Shown in pieces: positions 7,512 to 15,931 of a stretch of 25,702 nt of DNA. How positions within the stretch are numbered: position 1 is the first letter of the stretch; the number at the start of each line of letters is the position of its first letter. Below the pieces are notes generated by a model, which searched no databases, was not told the origin of the DNA, and saw only the letters and a list, made by a program, of their open reading frames with translations. The stretch covers positions 1-25,702 of the forward strand of contig JASLMY010000040.1 of the NCBI GenBank assembly GCA_030746295.1, written 5' to 3'. The stretch is from Alphaproteobacteria bacterium. GTDB taxonomy: Bacteria; Pseudomonadota; Alphaproteobacteria; GCA-2731375. The position numbers and the translations under genes were made by a program.

Positions 7512-8656
7512 GCAGTGGCCGAGGCCAGCGCCTCGAGCAGGGCGTCGATGTCGCTCGCCTCGTTGTAGAGCGCGGCCGAGACGCGCAGCCAATCGGCGTC
7601 GTCGATCCTGTTGAGGGAGACCACCACGTCATGCGTCTGGTCGAGAGCGACGGCGCGCTCGCGCGTGCTCGGCGACGGCGGCCCCGGCAGGCGGACGGCC
7701 GCCATGGCGCCCATCAACTCGGGCGGGCCACTCGGCTCGGTGCCGAGCGCGCCGGCAAGCCTGTCGGCCATCAGACAGGCGAGGTCGTGGCTGCGGGCGC
7801 GCAAGGCGGCACCACCCTGGCTCTCGTGCCAGTCCAGGGCGCTGGCGGCCGTCAGCCAGGCGGTGGGATCGCGGGTCCCGATCCAGTCGAACTCCGCCGT
7901 GTAGCCCGATTGGTAGCCGTGCGAGATGACCACTGGGTGGGTGGCGGCCTGCCGTTCGGGCGCGGTCCAGAACAAAGCGCATCCGCGCGGCGCATAGAGC
8001 CATTTGTGCGCGTTGCCGACGTACCAGTCGGCGCCGATCGCCGCGACCTCGATCTCGACCATGCCCGGCCCGTGGGCACCGTCGACGAAGCAGGCGACGC
8101 CTTTCTCTCGCGCCAGCGCCGCGATCCGGGCCACCGGCAGGACGAGGGCGGACCGCGAGGTCACGTGATCGACGAAGACGGCGCGGGTGTTCGGCCGGAT
8201 CGCCGTCTCGAAGGCGTCGAGCACCTGGTCCGCGTGCGCCAAGGGAACCGGCAGCGCCAGCTCTTCCACCTCGACGCCCCAGCGGCCGGCCCGGTGACGC
8301 AAGGTCTGGCGCACCGCGTTGTAGATCTCCGTCGTCGCCAAGACATGGTCGCCGGTGCTGAGCGCCAGGGCGGGGATCGCCGCGTTCGCCCCTTGGGTTG
8401 CGTTCTCGACGAAGACCCAGTCCTCAGCCCGGCCGCCGAAGGCCTCGGCCACCCGCGCCGCCGTCTGGCGCAAGAGCCCGGGCAGCCCGCGAAAGAGGCC
8501 GGTCGGATTGGCCTCAAGGCGCGTTCGCCACCGGTCCTGGACCTCGGCCAGGACGTTCGGCACCGCCCCGAAGGAGCCGTGGTTCAGATGCACCTTGGCG
8601 GGGTCGAGCGCGAAGTCCTTCAGACGCGCATGCCCATAGACGGGCTCGGACACCAT
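7508..8656 (-). CDS. Class V aminotransferase, isopenicillin-N-epimerase-like PLP enzyme
   Basis: A 382-residue fold-type I PLP enzyme resembling CefD. The start of the domain (VHLNHGSFGAVP) is typical of this subgroup. The cofactor aspartate lies in VDGAHGPG (D192) and the PLP lysine in GNAHKWLYAPRG (K218). Relatives include epimerases, cysteine desulfurase-like lyases and hercynylcysteine lyase, so the reaction cannot be fixed. The ATG at 8656 has AGGAG about 6 nt upstream and begins just before the conserved region, whereas the open frame extends further upstream without family similarity. It converges on the threonine aldolase, the two stops overlapping in the palindrome CTAG, and diverges from the SGNH hydrolase. 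Confidence 0.88.
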   Translation of the reverse strand: MVSEPVYGHARLKDFALDPAKVHLNHGSFGAVPNVLAEVQDRWRTRLEANPTGLFRGLPGLLRQTAARVAEAFGGRAEDWVFVENATQGANAAIPALALSTGDHVLATTEIYNAVRQTLRHRAGRWGVEVEELALPVPLAHADQVLDAFETAIRPNTRAVFVDHVTSRSALVLPVARIAALAREKGVACFVDGAHGPGMVEIEVAAIGADWYVGNAHKWLYAPRGCALFWTAPERQAATHPVVISHGYQSGYTAEFDWIGTRDPTAWLTAASALDWHESQGGAALRARSHDLACLMADRLAGALGTEPSGPPELMGAMAAVRLPGPPSPSTRERAVALDQTHDVVVSLNRIDDADWLRVSAALYNEASDIDALLEALASATA

Positions 8657-8804
8657 GCCTCTCCTGCCTCCCCGGACGCTCACGATACCGTCGACTCGGC
8701 TGCGGATACTGCAGCATAAGCGCCGCCGCTTGTCATCGGGGCTTCTCGATGCCCCCGCTTCGGCTATCATTCGCCACGTCAGCAACGGCGCGAGGGGAGG
8801 TCTG

Positions 8805-9452
8805 ATGGCGCAAGTTCGGGTCGGTTTCGTCGGCGACAGCATCACCAACGGGACGGGCGACGAGACCCTTCTGGGTTGGACCCTCCGCCTGGGCCAGGCC
8901 GAGCGGGCCGCCGGCCACGAGGTCACGGTCTACAACTTAGGGGTCCGCGCCGATACCTCCGAGATGGCCGCAGGCCGCTGGCAGGCCGAATGCGCCGCTC
9001 GGCTGCCGGCGGCCTACGCCTGCGCGACCGTCTTCGCCCTCGGCATCAACGACGCCGCGCACGAAAAGAGCGCCGAGAGGGACGGCCGCCGGGTGCCGCT
9101 GGAACGCTCCGTCGAGACCATCGCGGGCATGGTGACGGCGGCCAAGGCCTTCGGCCCGGTGCTCTGGGTTGGCCCGACCCCGATCGAGGAATCCTTCATG
9201 CCGGTCTCGCCCAACCCCGGCCTGGAATTCAGCTTCGAGAACCGCATCATCGCCGACTACGGCCAAGCCTACGCGGCGCGGGCGGCGGAGCTGGAAATCC
9301 CCTACCTCGATCTCTTCGGCCCCTTGCAGGACGACCCGGCCTGGTTCGCCCTCTTGGCCAAGACCGACGGCCTGCACCCCAATGCCGAAGGCTATGAGAA
9401 GATGGCCGCCCTCATCGGTGCCTGGCCCGCCTGGCGGGCGCTCTTGGACTAG
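8805..9452 (+). CDS. SGNH/GDSL-family hydrolase
   Basis: A 215-residue esterase or lipase-like protein with the SGNH blocks in order: GDS (10-12, nucleophile S12), N82 in ALGINDA, and the catalytic D188/H191 pair in TDGLHPN. No signal peptide is visible, so it should be cytoplasmic. The ATG at 8805 follows GGGGAGG at ideal spacing; a longer upstream open frame to 8655 lacks such support. It diverges from the CefD-like gene and its stop lies 7 nt from the convergent alpha/beta-hydrolase gene. Likely substrates are short acyl esters; nothing in the sequence narrows this. Confidence 0.9.
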   Translation: MAQVRVGFVGDSITNGTGDETLLGWTLRLGQAERAAGHEVTVYNLGVRADTSEMAAGRWQAECAARLPAAYACATVFALGINDAAHEKSAERDGRRVPLERSVETIAGMVTAAKAFGPVLWVGPTPIEESFMPVSPNPGLEFSFENRIIADYGQAYAARAAELEIPYLDLFGPLQDDPAWFALLAKTDGLHPNAEGYEKMAALIGAWPAWRALLD

Positions 9453-9459
9453 GCAAGCG

Positions 9460-10677
9460 TCAGGCGCCGCCGGCGATAGCGTCCAGGACCGGCAGCAGGT
9501 AGCGGCGAAAGGCCTCCGGGTTCTCCGACATCGGGAAATGCCCCATGCCGGGCATGACTTCGAAGTGGACGGCACGAATCGCGTCTGCCAGCTCTCGGCC
9601 CATCTCGGGCGTGGCGGAGACGTCGTACTCGCCGCTCAGGAGGTAGATCGGGCAGGCATCGGGGCCGAGGCCGCCGCCGATCCGGTTGCGCAGGTCGCCG
9701 TCGACGAAATAGTAGTGCAGATCGCCCAGGAAGACGCCGGGCCCGCCCTGCATATAGTGCCACATGGTCTCCCAGCGCTCGGCATTGGGCGACTGCGGCG
9801 CGATCATGCCGGCCATCGAGGCGCCGGCGGTCTTGCCGCCGTGCACGTCGGGGCGATGCAAGGCGTCCAGCGGATCGGCCTCGGCGTAGAGGGCCGATTG
9901 CAGGCCGATCGCGGCGCGGAACTCGCTGCCGTGGCGGAGCGCCAGGTGCAGCACCGCCCGGCCGCCGATCGAGCAGCCCATCACCACCGGATCGACCAGG
10001 CCCAACGCCGCCTTCACCGCCATGACGACGGCGAGATAGCCGTCCGTAGTCAGCCGGTAGACCTCGGCCTCGAAGCCCGGCGGCGGCGAGGACTTGCCGT
10101 GCCAGGGCAAATCGAAGGCAATGACCCGAAAGCGGCCAGTGACGGCCGGATCGTTCAGGAGGGCGCGGAACTGGCGGCCGTCGGCGCCGGCGGTGTGCAG
10201 GCAGAGGAGCGGGATGCCCTCGCCTGCCTCCTCGAAGTAGAGGCGGTGCGGCCGGTCCTCGATGTCGAGGCGCAGGTAGCGGCCGGTCACCGGCTCAATC
10301 ACGGGCGCACCCAGCGGCGGTGGTGCTGCCGGGGGCTCGGAGAGCCCGAACAGGAGCTCCAGCAGCAAGAGGTTCTGGTGGAATTTCAGGTAGTCGCCGC
10401 TGACCTCCAGGTTCCCGGTCCGGCGCATCGCCGTCAGGGTCTGGAAGCCGGGCCCGGGCTCGGGGCCCAAGAACTCGCGCCAGGCCTCGGCGCTGGCGGC
10501 GAAGACCAGATCCGGCTCGCCGTCGGGCGGTGTCGCCGTGACGGCGACCCGATCGCGGCCGATCATCGCATATTCGCGGGCCCCGTCGGCCCGGATCTCG
10601 ATGGCGAGGTCGCCGAAGCCGCAGTGAAGCGCGATATTCGGGGTGGCGTCCGCTCGATCCGCTAAGAATTCGAACAT
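9460..10677 (-). CDS. Two-domain protein: SCP2-like N-terminus fused to an alpha/beta-hydrolase
   Basis: A 405-residue protein. Residues ~120-405 form a standard alpha/beta-hydrolase with nucleophile S236 in GCSIGG, acid D352 in SGEYDVS and base H380 in GMGHFP. Residues 1-115 are separate: they read like a small sterol-carrier-protein-2-type lipid-binding module (DLVFAASAEAWREFL, then TGNLEVSGDYLKFHQNLLLL), joined by a proline-rich linker (114-125). A bound hydrophobic ligand might thus be delivered to the hydrolase; this is inference. The start at 10677 is chosen because the N-terminal domain begins there and a GAGGAACGGAG stretch precedes it; the open frame to 10878 adds only low-complexity residues. 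It diverges from the cytochrome c gene. Confidence 0.82.
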   Translation of the reverse strand: MFEFLADRADATPNIALHCGFGDLAIEIRADGAREYAMIGRDRVAVTATPPDGEPDLVFAASAEAWREFLGPEPGPGFQTLTAMRRTGNLEVSGDYLKFHQNLLLLELLFGLSEPPAAPPPLGAPVIEPVTGRYLRLDIEDRPHRLYFEEAGEGIPLLCLHTAGADGRQFRALLNDPAVTGRFRVIAFDLPWHGKSSPPPGFEAEVYRLTTDGYLAVVMAVKAALGLVDPVVMGCSIGGRAVLHLALRHGSEFRAAIGLQSALYAEADPLDALHRPDVHGGKTAGASMAGMIAPQSPNAERWETMWHYMQGGPGVFLGDLHYYFVDGDLRNRIGGGLGPDACPIYLLSGEYDVSATPEMGRELADAIRAVHFEVMPGMGHFPMSENPEAFRRYLLPVLDAIAGGA

Positions 10678-10850
10678 CTCCGTTCCTCGAGCCTCCGTTG
10701 CCGCCGCCGTCGCTCCGCCTCGGCCGACTCTGCCCAATCGCTCCGCCAACGGCAACGGCCACCGAACTCGTGGCGTGGTATCGAAGGCCCGATCGGGGGT
10801 AGACTCGAGACCCTGTCTGGCGAAGGCGAGAGAAGAGGAGGGGTTGGGCG

Positions 10851-11183
10851 ATGCGCAAATGGAAGGCTCGTCTCGCACTGTCGCTGCCGGTCCTGGTTCT
10901 GGCGCTTCCCGCCTTGGCCCAGGGCGATCCGAACGCGGCGCGGGGGGTCGTCGTCGAGCACTGCATCGCCTGCCACGAGGTCCCCGGCTACAAGCCCGAC
11001 CGCGCGCGGCCTTCCGTCGAGGCGCCCGCCTTCCAGGAGATCGCCGACGATGCCGAGACCTATACGCGGAGCCGCCTCGAGGACTTCCTGCGCCGGCCGC
11101 ACCACCCGATGACGGAGTATTTGCTGTCGCCCAGGGACATCGACAACCTGATCGCCTTCATCGAGGGCCTGCGCAAGAATTAG
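10851..11183 (+). CDS. Small exported monohaem cytochrome c
   Basis: A 110-residue class I-type cytochrome c. A basic N-terminus and hydrophobic core ending at ALAQG (about residue 24) form a Sec signal peptide. The haem site is CIACH (C38, C41, H42). M87 in HHPMTEYLL is a plausible sixth ligand, before a C-terminal helix (PRDIDNLIAFIEGL) usual for the fold. GAGGAGG precedes the ATG. It should act as a periplasmic electron carrier. The gene stands alone and converges, 16 nt apart, with a DsbD-like gene whose membrane domain is related to CcdA of cytochrome c maturation; this may hint at a shared redox role. Confidence 0.92.
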   Translation: MRKWKARLALSLPVLVLALPALAQGDPNAARGVVVEHCIACHEVPGYKPDRARPSVEAPAFQEIADDAETYTRSRLEDFLRRPHHPMTEYLLSPRDIDNLIAFIEGLRKN

Positions 11184-11199
11184 CGCGGACGGCTCGATG

Positions 11200-12516
11200 T
11201 TAGCCGGGGCGCTCGCGCCGCGGGTCGAGGCGGACGATGATCAACGTCAGCACGACGGCGGCGACCACCAGGCCGAGCGCGGTGAAGAGGCTGTCGAGCA
11301 GCGCCGGCCGCAATAGCAGCACCAACCCCAAGCCCAACATCATCAGGCCGGAGAGGAGCTTGAGCCGCCGGCTTTGGGCTTCGGTGAGCTTGCGGGAGCC
11401 GAGCGTCAGCGTGAAGCCGACGACGATGGCGAAGAGCGGCAGCACGTAGACGACGTTGTAGGCGGCGAGATAGCCGTAGTAGGCCGGCGCCGGCAGCTCG
11501 TGCAGGGTCAGGATACGGGTGAAGACGAGCGGAAACCCCGCCGTGCACAAGAGCTCATACGTGTTGGCCATGACCGCCAGCGCCACCGTGCCGGCCAGCA
11601 TCGGCATGACGCCGGCAGCGCCCACCAGGCCGCGGACGCGCTGATAGAGGCCGGGCTTGGCGGTCTCCGGGATCTGGAGGCTGGGGCCGCGGCCCGGCCA
11701 GACATAGTCCTTCAGGTTGAGGACGGCGATCGCCACCGCCAGAGCGCCGGCGATCGTCGTCACCAGCGCCATCCGGCCGACGAGGAGGAAAAGGTTCAGC
11801 CAGGCGGCCATGAAGAGGAAATAGATCAGGCCCGAGACCAGGACGAAGACACCGCCGACGACCAGCATCCGGGGCCGGCTGCGGGCGTGCACCATCAAGC
11901 TCAAGAGGAACAGGAGGACGAAGAAGGCGCACGGGTTGAAGGCATCGAGGCCGCCCAGAAGGACCGTCAGGAGCGGCAGCGACAAGTCCGCGGGCGCCAC
12001 CTCGCCGAGCCAGGGCAGGCGCAGCGGCGGCGGCGCTGGGCTCGCTGCTGTTTCGGTCGGCACACCGCTCACCGCACGATCCGGGCCGAGACGGCGATGG
12101 CACGCCGTCAGCTGTTGGCGAAGGTAGGCGCCAGTCGTCTCCGCCTCGTCATAGCCGACGAAGCCGCCGCCGCAGAACATGAAGGCGGGCACGAGGCCGC
12201 CCTTCCATCCCAACGCACGCGCCATTTCAACGTACCGCCGTGCGTTCTCGGGCTCGGTCGAAACCTCGAGGCGGTGCACGGTCAGCCAGGCGTGCTCTTC
12301 CGCCAGACGGGCGACGAAGGGCTCGGCCCGACGGCAGTGCGGGCAATCGACCGACCAGAAGAAATAGAGGTCGATCGCCAGCGCGCCCTTGTCGTCGCGG
12401 TGCGACCAGACGATCTCCGCCGGCCCCGTTGCTTGCGCCGCCGCCGCCGAAGGCGTGCCGAGCGCCACCGCCAGCCAGGCCAGCGCCGAGGCGAGGCCGA
12501 CAAGCGCGGCGGGCAT
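11200..12516 (-). CDS. DsbD-like thiol-disulfide transporter: periplasmic thioredoxin domain fused to a CcdA-type membrane domain
   Basis: A 438-residue protein with a signal peptide (1-27), a thioredoxin-like domain with active site CPHC (C58-C61), a proline-rich linker (~159-168) and a hydrophobic region (~180-430) of the cytochrome c biogenesis/DsbD transmembrane type. Two membrane cysteines occupy the expected places, C196 in FNPCAFF and C324 in YELLCTAG, matching the pair that carries electrons through DsbD/CcdA. Unlike classical DsbD, the thioredoxin module precedes the membrane domain and there is no N-terminal immunoglobulin-like domain. It probably passes cytosolic reducing power to periplasmic disulfides. 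The ATG at 12516 follows AGGAG by 9 nt. It lies 26 nt downstream of the ion-channel gene and is probably cotranscribed. Confidence 0.87.
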   Translation of the reverse strand: MPAALVGLASALAWLAVALGTPSAAAAQATGPAEIVWSHRDDKGALAIDLYFFWSVDCPHCRRAEPFVARLAEEHAWLTVHRLEVSTEPENARRYVEMARALGWKGGLVPAFMFCGGGFVGYDEAETTGAYLRQQLTACHRRLGPDRAVSGVPTETAASPAPPPLRLPWLGEVAPADLSLPLLTVLLGGLDAFNPCAFFVLLFLLSLMVHARSRPRMLVVGGVFVLVSGLIYFLFMAAWLNLFLLVGRMALVTTIAGALAVAIAVLNLKDYVWPGRGPSLQIPETAKPGLYQRVRGLVGAAGVMPMLAGTVALAVMANTYELLCTAGFPLVFTRILTLHELPAPAYYGYLAAYNVVYVLPLFAIVVGFTLTLGSRKLTEAQSRRLKLLSGLMMLGLGLVLLLRPALLDSLFTALGLVVAAVVLTLIIVRLDPRRERPG

Positions 12517-12542
12517 TCGCACCACTCCTGCGCCTGGCCGTC

Positions 12543-13001
12543 TCAACCGGCCTCGCCGACGTGGTCGTGCCCCAGATGCCAGAACTTCTCCATGTAGAGG
12601 AAGGTGAAGGAGGCCGACCAAGTGATCATCAAGAGGCCCGTCAGGGCCTCGACGCCGGTGATGATCCGCATGCCCGCCAGCGGATAGATGTCGCCGAAGC
12701 CGAGCGTCGTGTAGCTCGCCATCGAGAAGTAAAGGAAGTCGCCGAAGGCGCCGCCGTCGACCTGCCCCGCCAAAGATCCGATGCCGGCCACCTCGACCGC
12801 CAGGAACATGCCGATCCCGAACAGCACGATCTCGACGATGTGGGTCACGATGATGGCCAGCATGACGATCGCCATCCTGAGGCGCACGCGTATGGGCGGC
12901 TGCAGCTCCTCGACATGGGCCGCCAGCAGGCGCAGAGCCTCGTAGTGGATGACGACGGTGACGACGACGAGCACCAGCGTGATGAGCCAGGGCATGACCA
13001 T
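12543..13001 (-). CDS. Small potassium-channel-like membrane protein (Ion_trans_2 pore)
   Basis: A 152-residue inner-membrane protein with a first hydrophobic helix (~3-24), a second (~42-66), a pore loop with selectivity-filter-like SYTTLGFGDIYP (96-107) and a last helix (~112-136). TTLGFGD is the hallmark of K+-selective pores. It lacks any cytoplasmic RCK/TrkA-N gating domain, so if it forms a channel it should tetramerise on its own. The ATG at 13001 follows AGGAGG; an internal ATG lies two codons later. It is the first gene of a two-gene minus-strand unit with the DsbD-like gene and diverges from the ornithine operon. Confidence 0.88.
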   Translation of the reverse strand: MVMPWLITLVLVVVTVVIHYEALRLLAAHVEELQPPIRVRLRMAIVMLAIIVTHIVEIVLFGIGMFLAVEVAGIGSLAGQVDGGAFGDFLYFSMASYTTLGFGDIYPLAGMRIITGVEALTGLLMITWSASFTFLYMEKFWHLGHDHVGEAG

Positions 13002-13168
13002 GGGCGAACCTCCTGAAGTGTGCCGAGCGCGATCCGGGTAGCCAGACGCCGAGGCACCGCGGATTCCACCCCTCGCTGCCCCGGAGCGGTAGCACACTCG
13101 CTCGTCGAACGCGACGTGGCGCGCGATTTCCCCTGTCCGGCGGCCGAATCTGCAATAGACTCCAAGCC

Positions 13169-14215
13169 ATGCGCGATCCAATCCGGGTGTTGCTCCTCGG
13201 GACCGGGCAGATGGGCTCCGGGATGGCGCGCCACGTCGTCGCCACACCGGGGCTGGAACTCGTCGGCGCCGTCGCCAAGCGGCAGAGCCGAGCCGGCTCC
13301 GACATAGGCCGCGCCGTCGGCCTCGACCGCGACCTCGGCTTACATATCGACTCCGACCTACCGGCCGCGGTTCAACGGCTCAGACCGGAAGTCGCCCTAC
13401 AGGCGACCTGCTCCCGGCTCGACGATGCCTGGCCCGAGATCGCCGTGCTGCTGGGCCACGGCGTCTCGGTGGTCTCGATCGCCGAGGAAATGGCCTATCC
13501 GGCCTACCGCTCGGCCGAGATCGCAACCCGGATGGACGACTTGGCGCGCGCCAACGGCGCTGCCGTCGTCGGCACCGGCATCAACCCGGGCTTCGTCCTG
13601 GACCTGCTGGTCATCGCGCTGACGGGGGCCTGTCTTCGGGTCGATTCCATCACGGCGAGCCGCGTCAACGACCTCTCGGCCTATGGGCCGACGGTGCTGG
13701 CGGCACAGGGCGTGGGCCTGACGCCCGAGGCCTTCGAGGCCGGCCTCGCGGACGGCACGGTCATCGGTCATTTCGGCTTTCCGGAATCGATCTCCATGAT
13801 CGCCGCCGCCCTCGGCGTCGAGATCGATCGTATCGAGCAGACGGTCCAGCCCATCGTCTCGGAGGTCCTGCGCGAGACCCCCTTCGTCACGGTGGCACCG
13901 GGCCAGGTCGCCGGCAGCCGGCATGAGGCCGTCGGCTACCGGGCGGGACGGCCGTTCGTCACGCTGGTGCATCCCCAACAGGTCCGGCCCGAGCTCGCCG
14001 GGGTCGAGACCGGCGATTGCATCGAGATCGCGGGCGAGCCCGAGATCCGTCTCGCCGGCAGCCCGGAGATCCCGGGCGGCAGCGGCACGATCGCCCTCGC
14101 CGTCAACATGATCCCGCGCATTGCCGCCGCGCCGCCGGGGCTCTACACCATGGCCGAGCTGCCGGTGCCGGCGGCGTTGCCGGGGCCGGTCGGAGGGGTG
14201 GCGCGTCATGCCTGA
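13169..14215 (+). CDS. ord: 2,4-diaminopentanoate dehydrogenase
   Basis: A 348-residue NAD(P)-dependent dehydrogenase with N-terminal Rossmann motif GTGQMG (11-16) and the dihydrodipicolinate-reductase-like fold of this family (VVGTGINPGFVLDLL, HFGFPESISMIA). It oxidatively deaminates 2,4-diaminopentanoate to 2-amino-4-oxopentanoate, releasing ammonia. The identification rests on family sequence and on all partner enzymes following immediately. It is the first gene of a seven-gene operon; its stop lies inside ortA (8-nt overlap). No clear Shine-Dalgarno precedes the ATG, and a TAGACT sequence 8 nt upstream could be a -10 element giving a nearly leaderless message, which is speculative. Confidence 0.93.
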   Translation: MRDPIRVLLLGTGQMGSGMARHVVATPGLELVGAVAKRQSRAGSDIGRAVGLDRDLGLHIDSDLPAAVQRLRPEVALQATCSRLDDAWPEIAVLLGHGVSVVSIAEEMAYPAYRSAEIATRMDDLARANGAAVVGTGINPGFVLDLLVIALTGACLRVDSITASRVNDLSAYGPTVLAAQGVGLTPEAFEAGLADGTVIGHFGFPESISMIAAALGVEIDRIEQTVQPIVSEVLRETPFVTVAPGQVAGSRHEAVGYRAGRPFVTLVHPQQVRPELAGVETGDCIEIAGEPEIRLAGSPEIPGGSGTIALAVNMIPRIAAAPPGLYTMAELPVPAALPGPVGGVARHA

Positions 14216-14522
14216 GCGGCTGGTCGAGGGCACCTGGGTGGAAATCCACGCCGTGGTCTTGGCCGCGGGCGCACGAGCACCGCAGGTGCCGGCGGATACC
14301 GCCCAGCTGCCGCTCGAGCTGCGGGCCAAGGGGTTCCTCGTCGCGGCGGCCGAGATCGGCGCCGAGGCCGAGATCGAAACGGTGACCGGGCGCCGCCTCT
14401 GGGGCAGGCTGGCCGAAGCCAACCCGCCCTACGCGCACGGTTTCGGCCAGCCGCCGCCGGAGTTGCTGACAATCGGCAGCGAGGTCCGCGCCATCCTGCG
14501 CCAGCGGGGCGAGGACAGATGA
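14208..14522 (+). CDS. ortA: 2-amino-4-oxopentanoate thiolase, small subunit
   Basis: A 104-residue protein matching OrtA in length and context. With OrtB it cleaves 2-amino-4-oxopentanoate with coenzyme A to acetyl-CoA and D-alanine. Visible features are an N-terminal beta-rich segment (GTWVEIHAVVL) and a conserved-looking TVTGRRLWGRL ... PPYAHGFGQPPPELL stretch. The ATG at 14208 is preceded by GGAGG about 11 nt away. It overlaps ord by 8 nt and ortB by an ATGA junction, consistent with translational coupling of the two thiolase subunits. Recognition depends strongly on its place between ord and ortB. Confidence 0.9.
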   Translation: MPERLVEGTWVEIHAVVLAAGARAPQVPADTAQLPLELRAKGFLVAAAEIGAEAEIETVTGRRLWGRLAEANPPYAHGFGQPPPELLTIGSEVRAILRQRGEDR

Positions 14523-15931
14523 GCGGGGCGGGCGACTATGCTTCGGTGATGGCCCGGCGGGCCGAGATCGTCAAGCAGTCGGCGGGGCTCGACTACGAGC
14601 AATATGCCACCGGCCGGCTCGCTTTCGACTACGAGCGCCTGCTGGCCGATACCGGCTACGGCATCGAGAGAACCCGCACCGTGCAGGCGGCGACGGCGGT
14701 CGGCGACACGCCGCTGGTCGAACTCGACAACATCACCGCGCTCGTGCGCGCGACCGCGCCCGCGGGCAAGGGTGCCCGCATCTTCCTAAAAGACGAGGCC
14801 CAGAACCCGTCCGGCTCGTTCAAGGACCGGCGGGCCTCGCTCTCCGTCCACGAGGCCAAGGCCCGCGGCTTCGCCGGCGTCGCCGCCGCCACCAGCGGCA
14901 ACTACGGCGCCGCCGTCGCCTCGCAAGCGGCCAAGGCGGGGCTGCGCTGCATCGTCGTCCAGGAGGCCTTCGACAGCGCCGGTATCGCCCAGCCCGAGAT
15001 CGCCGAGAAGACCCGGGCTTGCGAGGCCTATGGCGCCGAAGTCGTGCGCCTCTCGGTGGGGCCGGAGCTCTTCTACGTCTTCCTCCGGGTGCTGGAGGAA
15101 ACCGGCTACTTCAACGCCTCTCTCTACACGCCCTTCTCGGTCCGCGGCATCGAGACCTTGGGCCATGAGATCGCGACCGAGGTCAAGGCGCGGACCGGGT
15201 GCTTTCCCGACACCGTGCTGGCGACGCACGCCGGCGGCGGCAACGTTACCGGCACCGCCCGCGGCTTGCTCGCCGCCGGGGCGAGCGAGACCGCCATGAT
15301 CGCCGCCAGCGTCGACCTCACAGGGCTTCACATGGCCTCGGACCGGGACTTCAACGCCAAGTCCTTCACCACCGGCCACACCGGCTTCTCAATGCCCTTC
15401 ACCACCTGGCCCGACCGGGCCGACGTGCCCCGCAACGCCGCCCGGGCGCTCCGCTACATGGACCGCTTCGTCACCGTATCCCAGGGCGAGGTCTTCTACG
15501 TCACTCAGGTTCTGGCGGAGCTCGAGGGCCTGGAGCGGGGGCCGGCCGGCAACACCTCGCTCGCCGCGGCTTTCGCCCTCGCCCGCGATCTGGACCAGGA
15601 CAAGATCGTCGTCGTTCAGGAGACCGAGTACACCGGCGCCGGCAAGCATCCGATCGCGCAGTTGAACCTCGCCAAGCGCCTCGGCATCGAGGTCGTGCGC
15701 GGCGATCCCGCCGACAACGTGCCGGGCCGGCGCATCGTCATCCCCCGCCACCCGGCGGAGATCCGCGCCCGAGAGGTCGACCTTGACGACGTGCGCCGCT
15801 CCTATCTCAAGAACGCCCTCGCCGCCTTGCCAGAGGGCGCCGGCCCGGAGCCCGAGGACATCGCCTTCCTGGCCGCCGAGACCCGAACGTCAACCGACTA
15901 TGTGGAGGAAGCCCTCGATGCGCTTGCATGA
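14519..15931 (+). CDS. ortB: 2-amino-4-oxopentanoate thiolase, PLP-dependent large subunit
   Basis: A 470-residue fold-type II PLP enzyme related to threonine synthase but characteristic of OrtB. It carries the N-terminal block SGLDYEQ-like (residues ~20-30, here AGLDYEQY), PLP lysine K102 in SGSFKDRRAS, the phosphate/carboxylate loop AATSGNYGAAVASQAA, GPELFYVFLRVLEETGYFNASLYTPF-like core sequence (around 181-206) and a cofactor loop HAGGGNVTGTA. It carries the catalytic site of the thiolysis giving acetyl-CoA and D-alanine. It starts within the ATGA overlap with ortA and ends 14 nt inside oraS. Unusually for a thiolase, it uses PLP rather than a cysteine nucleophile. Confidence 0.95.
   Translation: MSGAGDYASVMARRAEIVKQSAGLDYEQYATGRLAFDYERLLADTGYGIERTRTVQAATAVGDTPLVELDNITALVRATAPAGKGARIFLKDEAQNPSGSFKDRRASLSVHEAKARGFAGVAAATSGNYGAAVASQAAKAGLRCIVVQEAFDSAGIAQPEIAEKTRACEAYGAEVVRLSVGPELFYVFLRVLEETGYFNASLYTPFSVRGIETLGHEIATEVKARTGCFPDTVLATHAGGGNVTGTARGLLAAGASETAMIAASVDLTGLHMASDRDFNAKSFTTGHTGFSMPFTTWPDRADVPRNAARALRYMDRFVTVSQGEVFYVTQVLAELEGLERGPAGNTSLAAAFALARDLDQDKIVVVQETEYTGAGKHPIAQLNLAKRLGIEVVRGDPADNVPGRRIVIPRHPAEIRAREVDLDDVRRSYLKNALAALPEGAGPEPEDIAFLAAETRTSTDYVEEALDALA

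Noticed and set aside
8730..8770. TTGTCA and TATCAT upstream of the SGNH hydrolase as a promoter
   Set aside because: The elements are separated by 29 nt, too far for a sigma70 promoter.
9169..10665. Plus-strand open frame (about 498 codons) opposite the alpha/beta-hydrolase
   Set aside because: Its composition is that of an antisense shadow, and the minus-strand product has an intact catalytic triad.
10695..10758. 8-bp inverted repeat (CCGTTGCC ... GGCAACGG) in the region between the hydrolase and cytochrome c genes
   Set aside because: The arms are 48 nt apart and such matches are expected by chance in this GC-rich DNA.
13017..13098. 7-bp inverted repeat (AGTGTGC ... GCACACT) upstream of the ornithine operon
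   Set aside because: The 68-nt separation and short arms give no real support for an operator.
12517..13305. N-terminal extension of the DsbD-like frame upstream to 13305
   Set aside because: It would overlap the ion-channel gene, and the signal peptide and ribosome site place the start at 12516.
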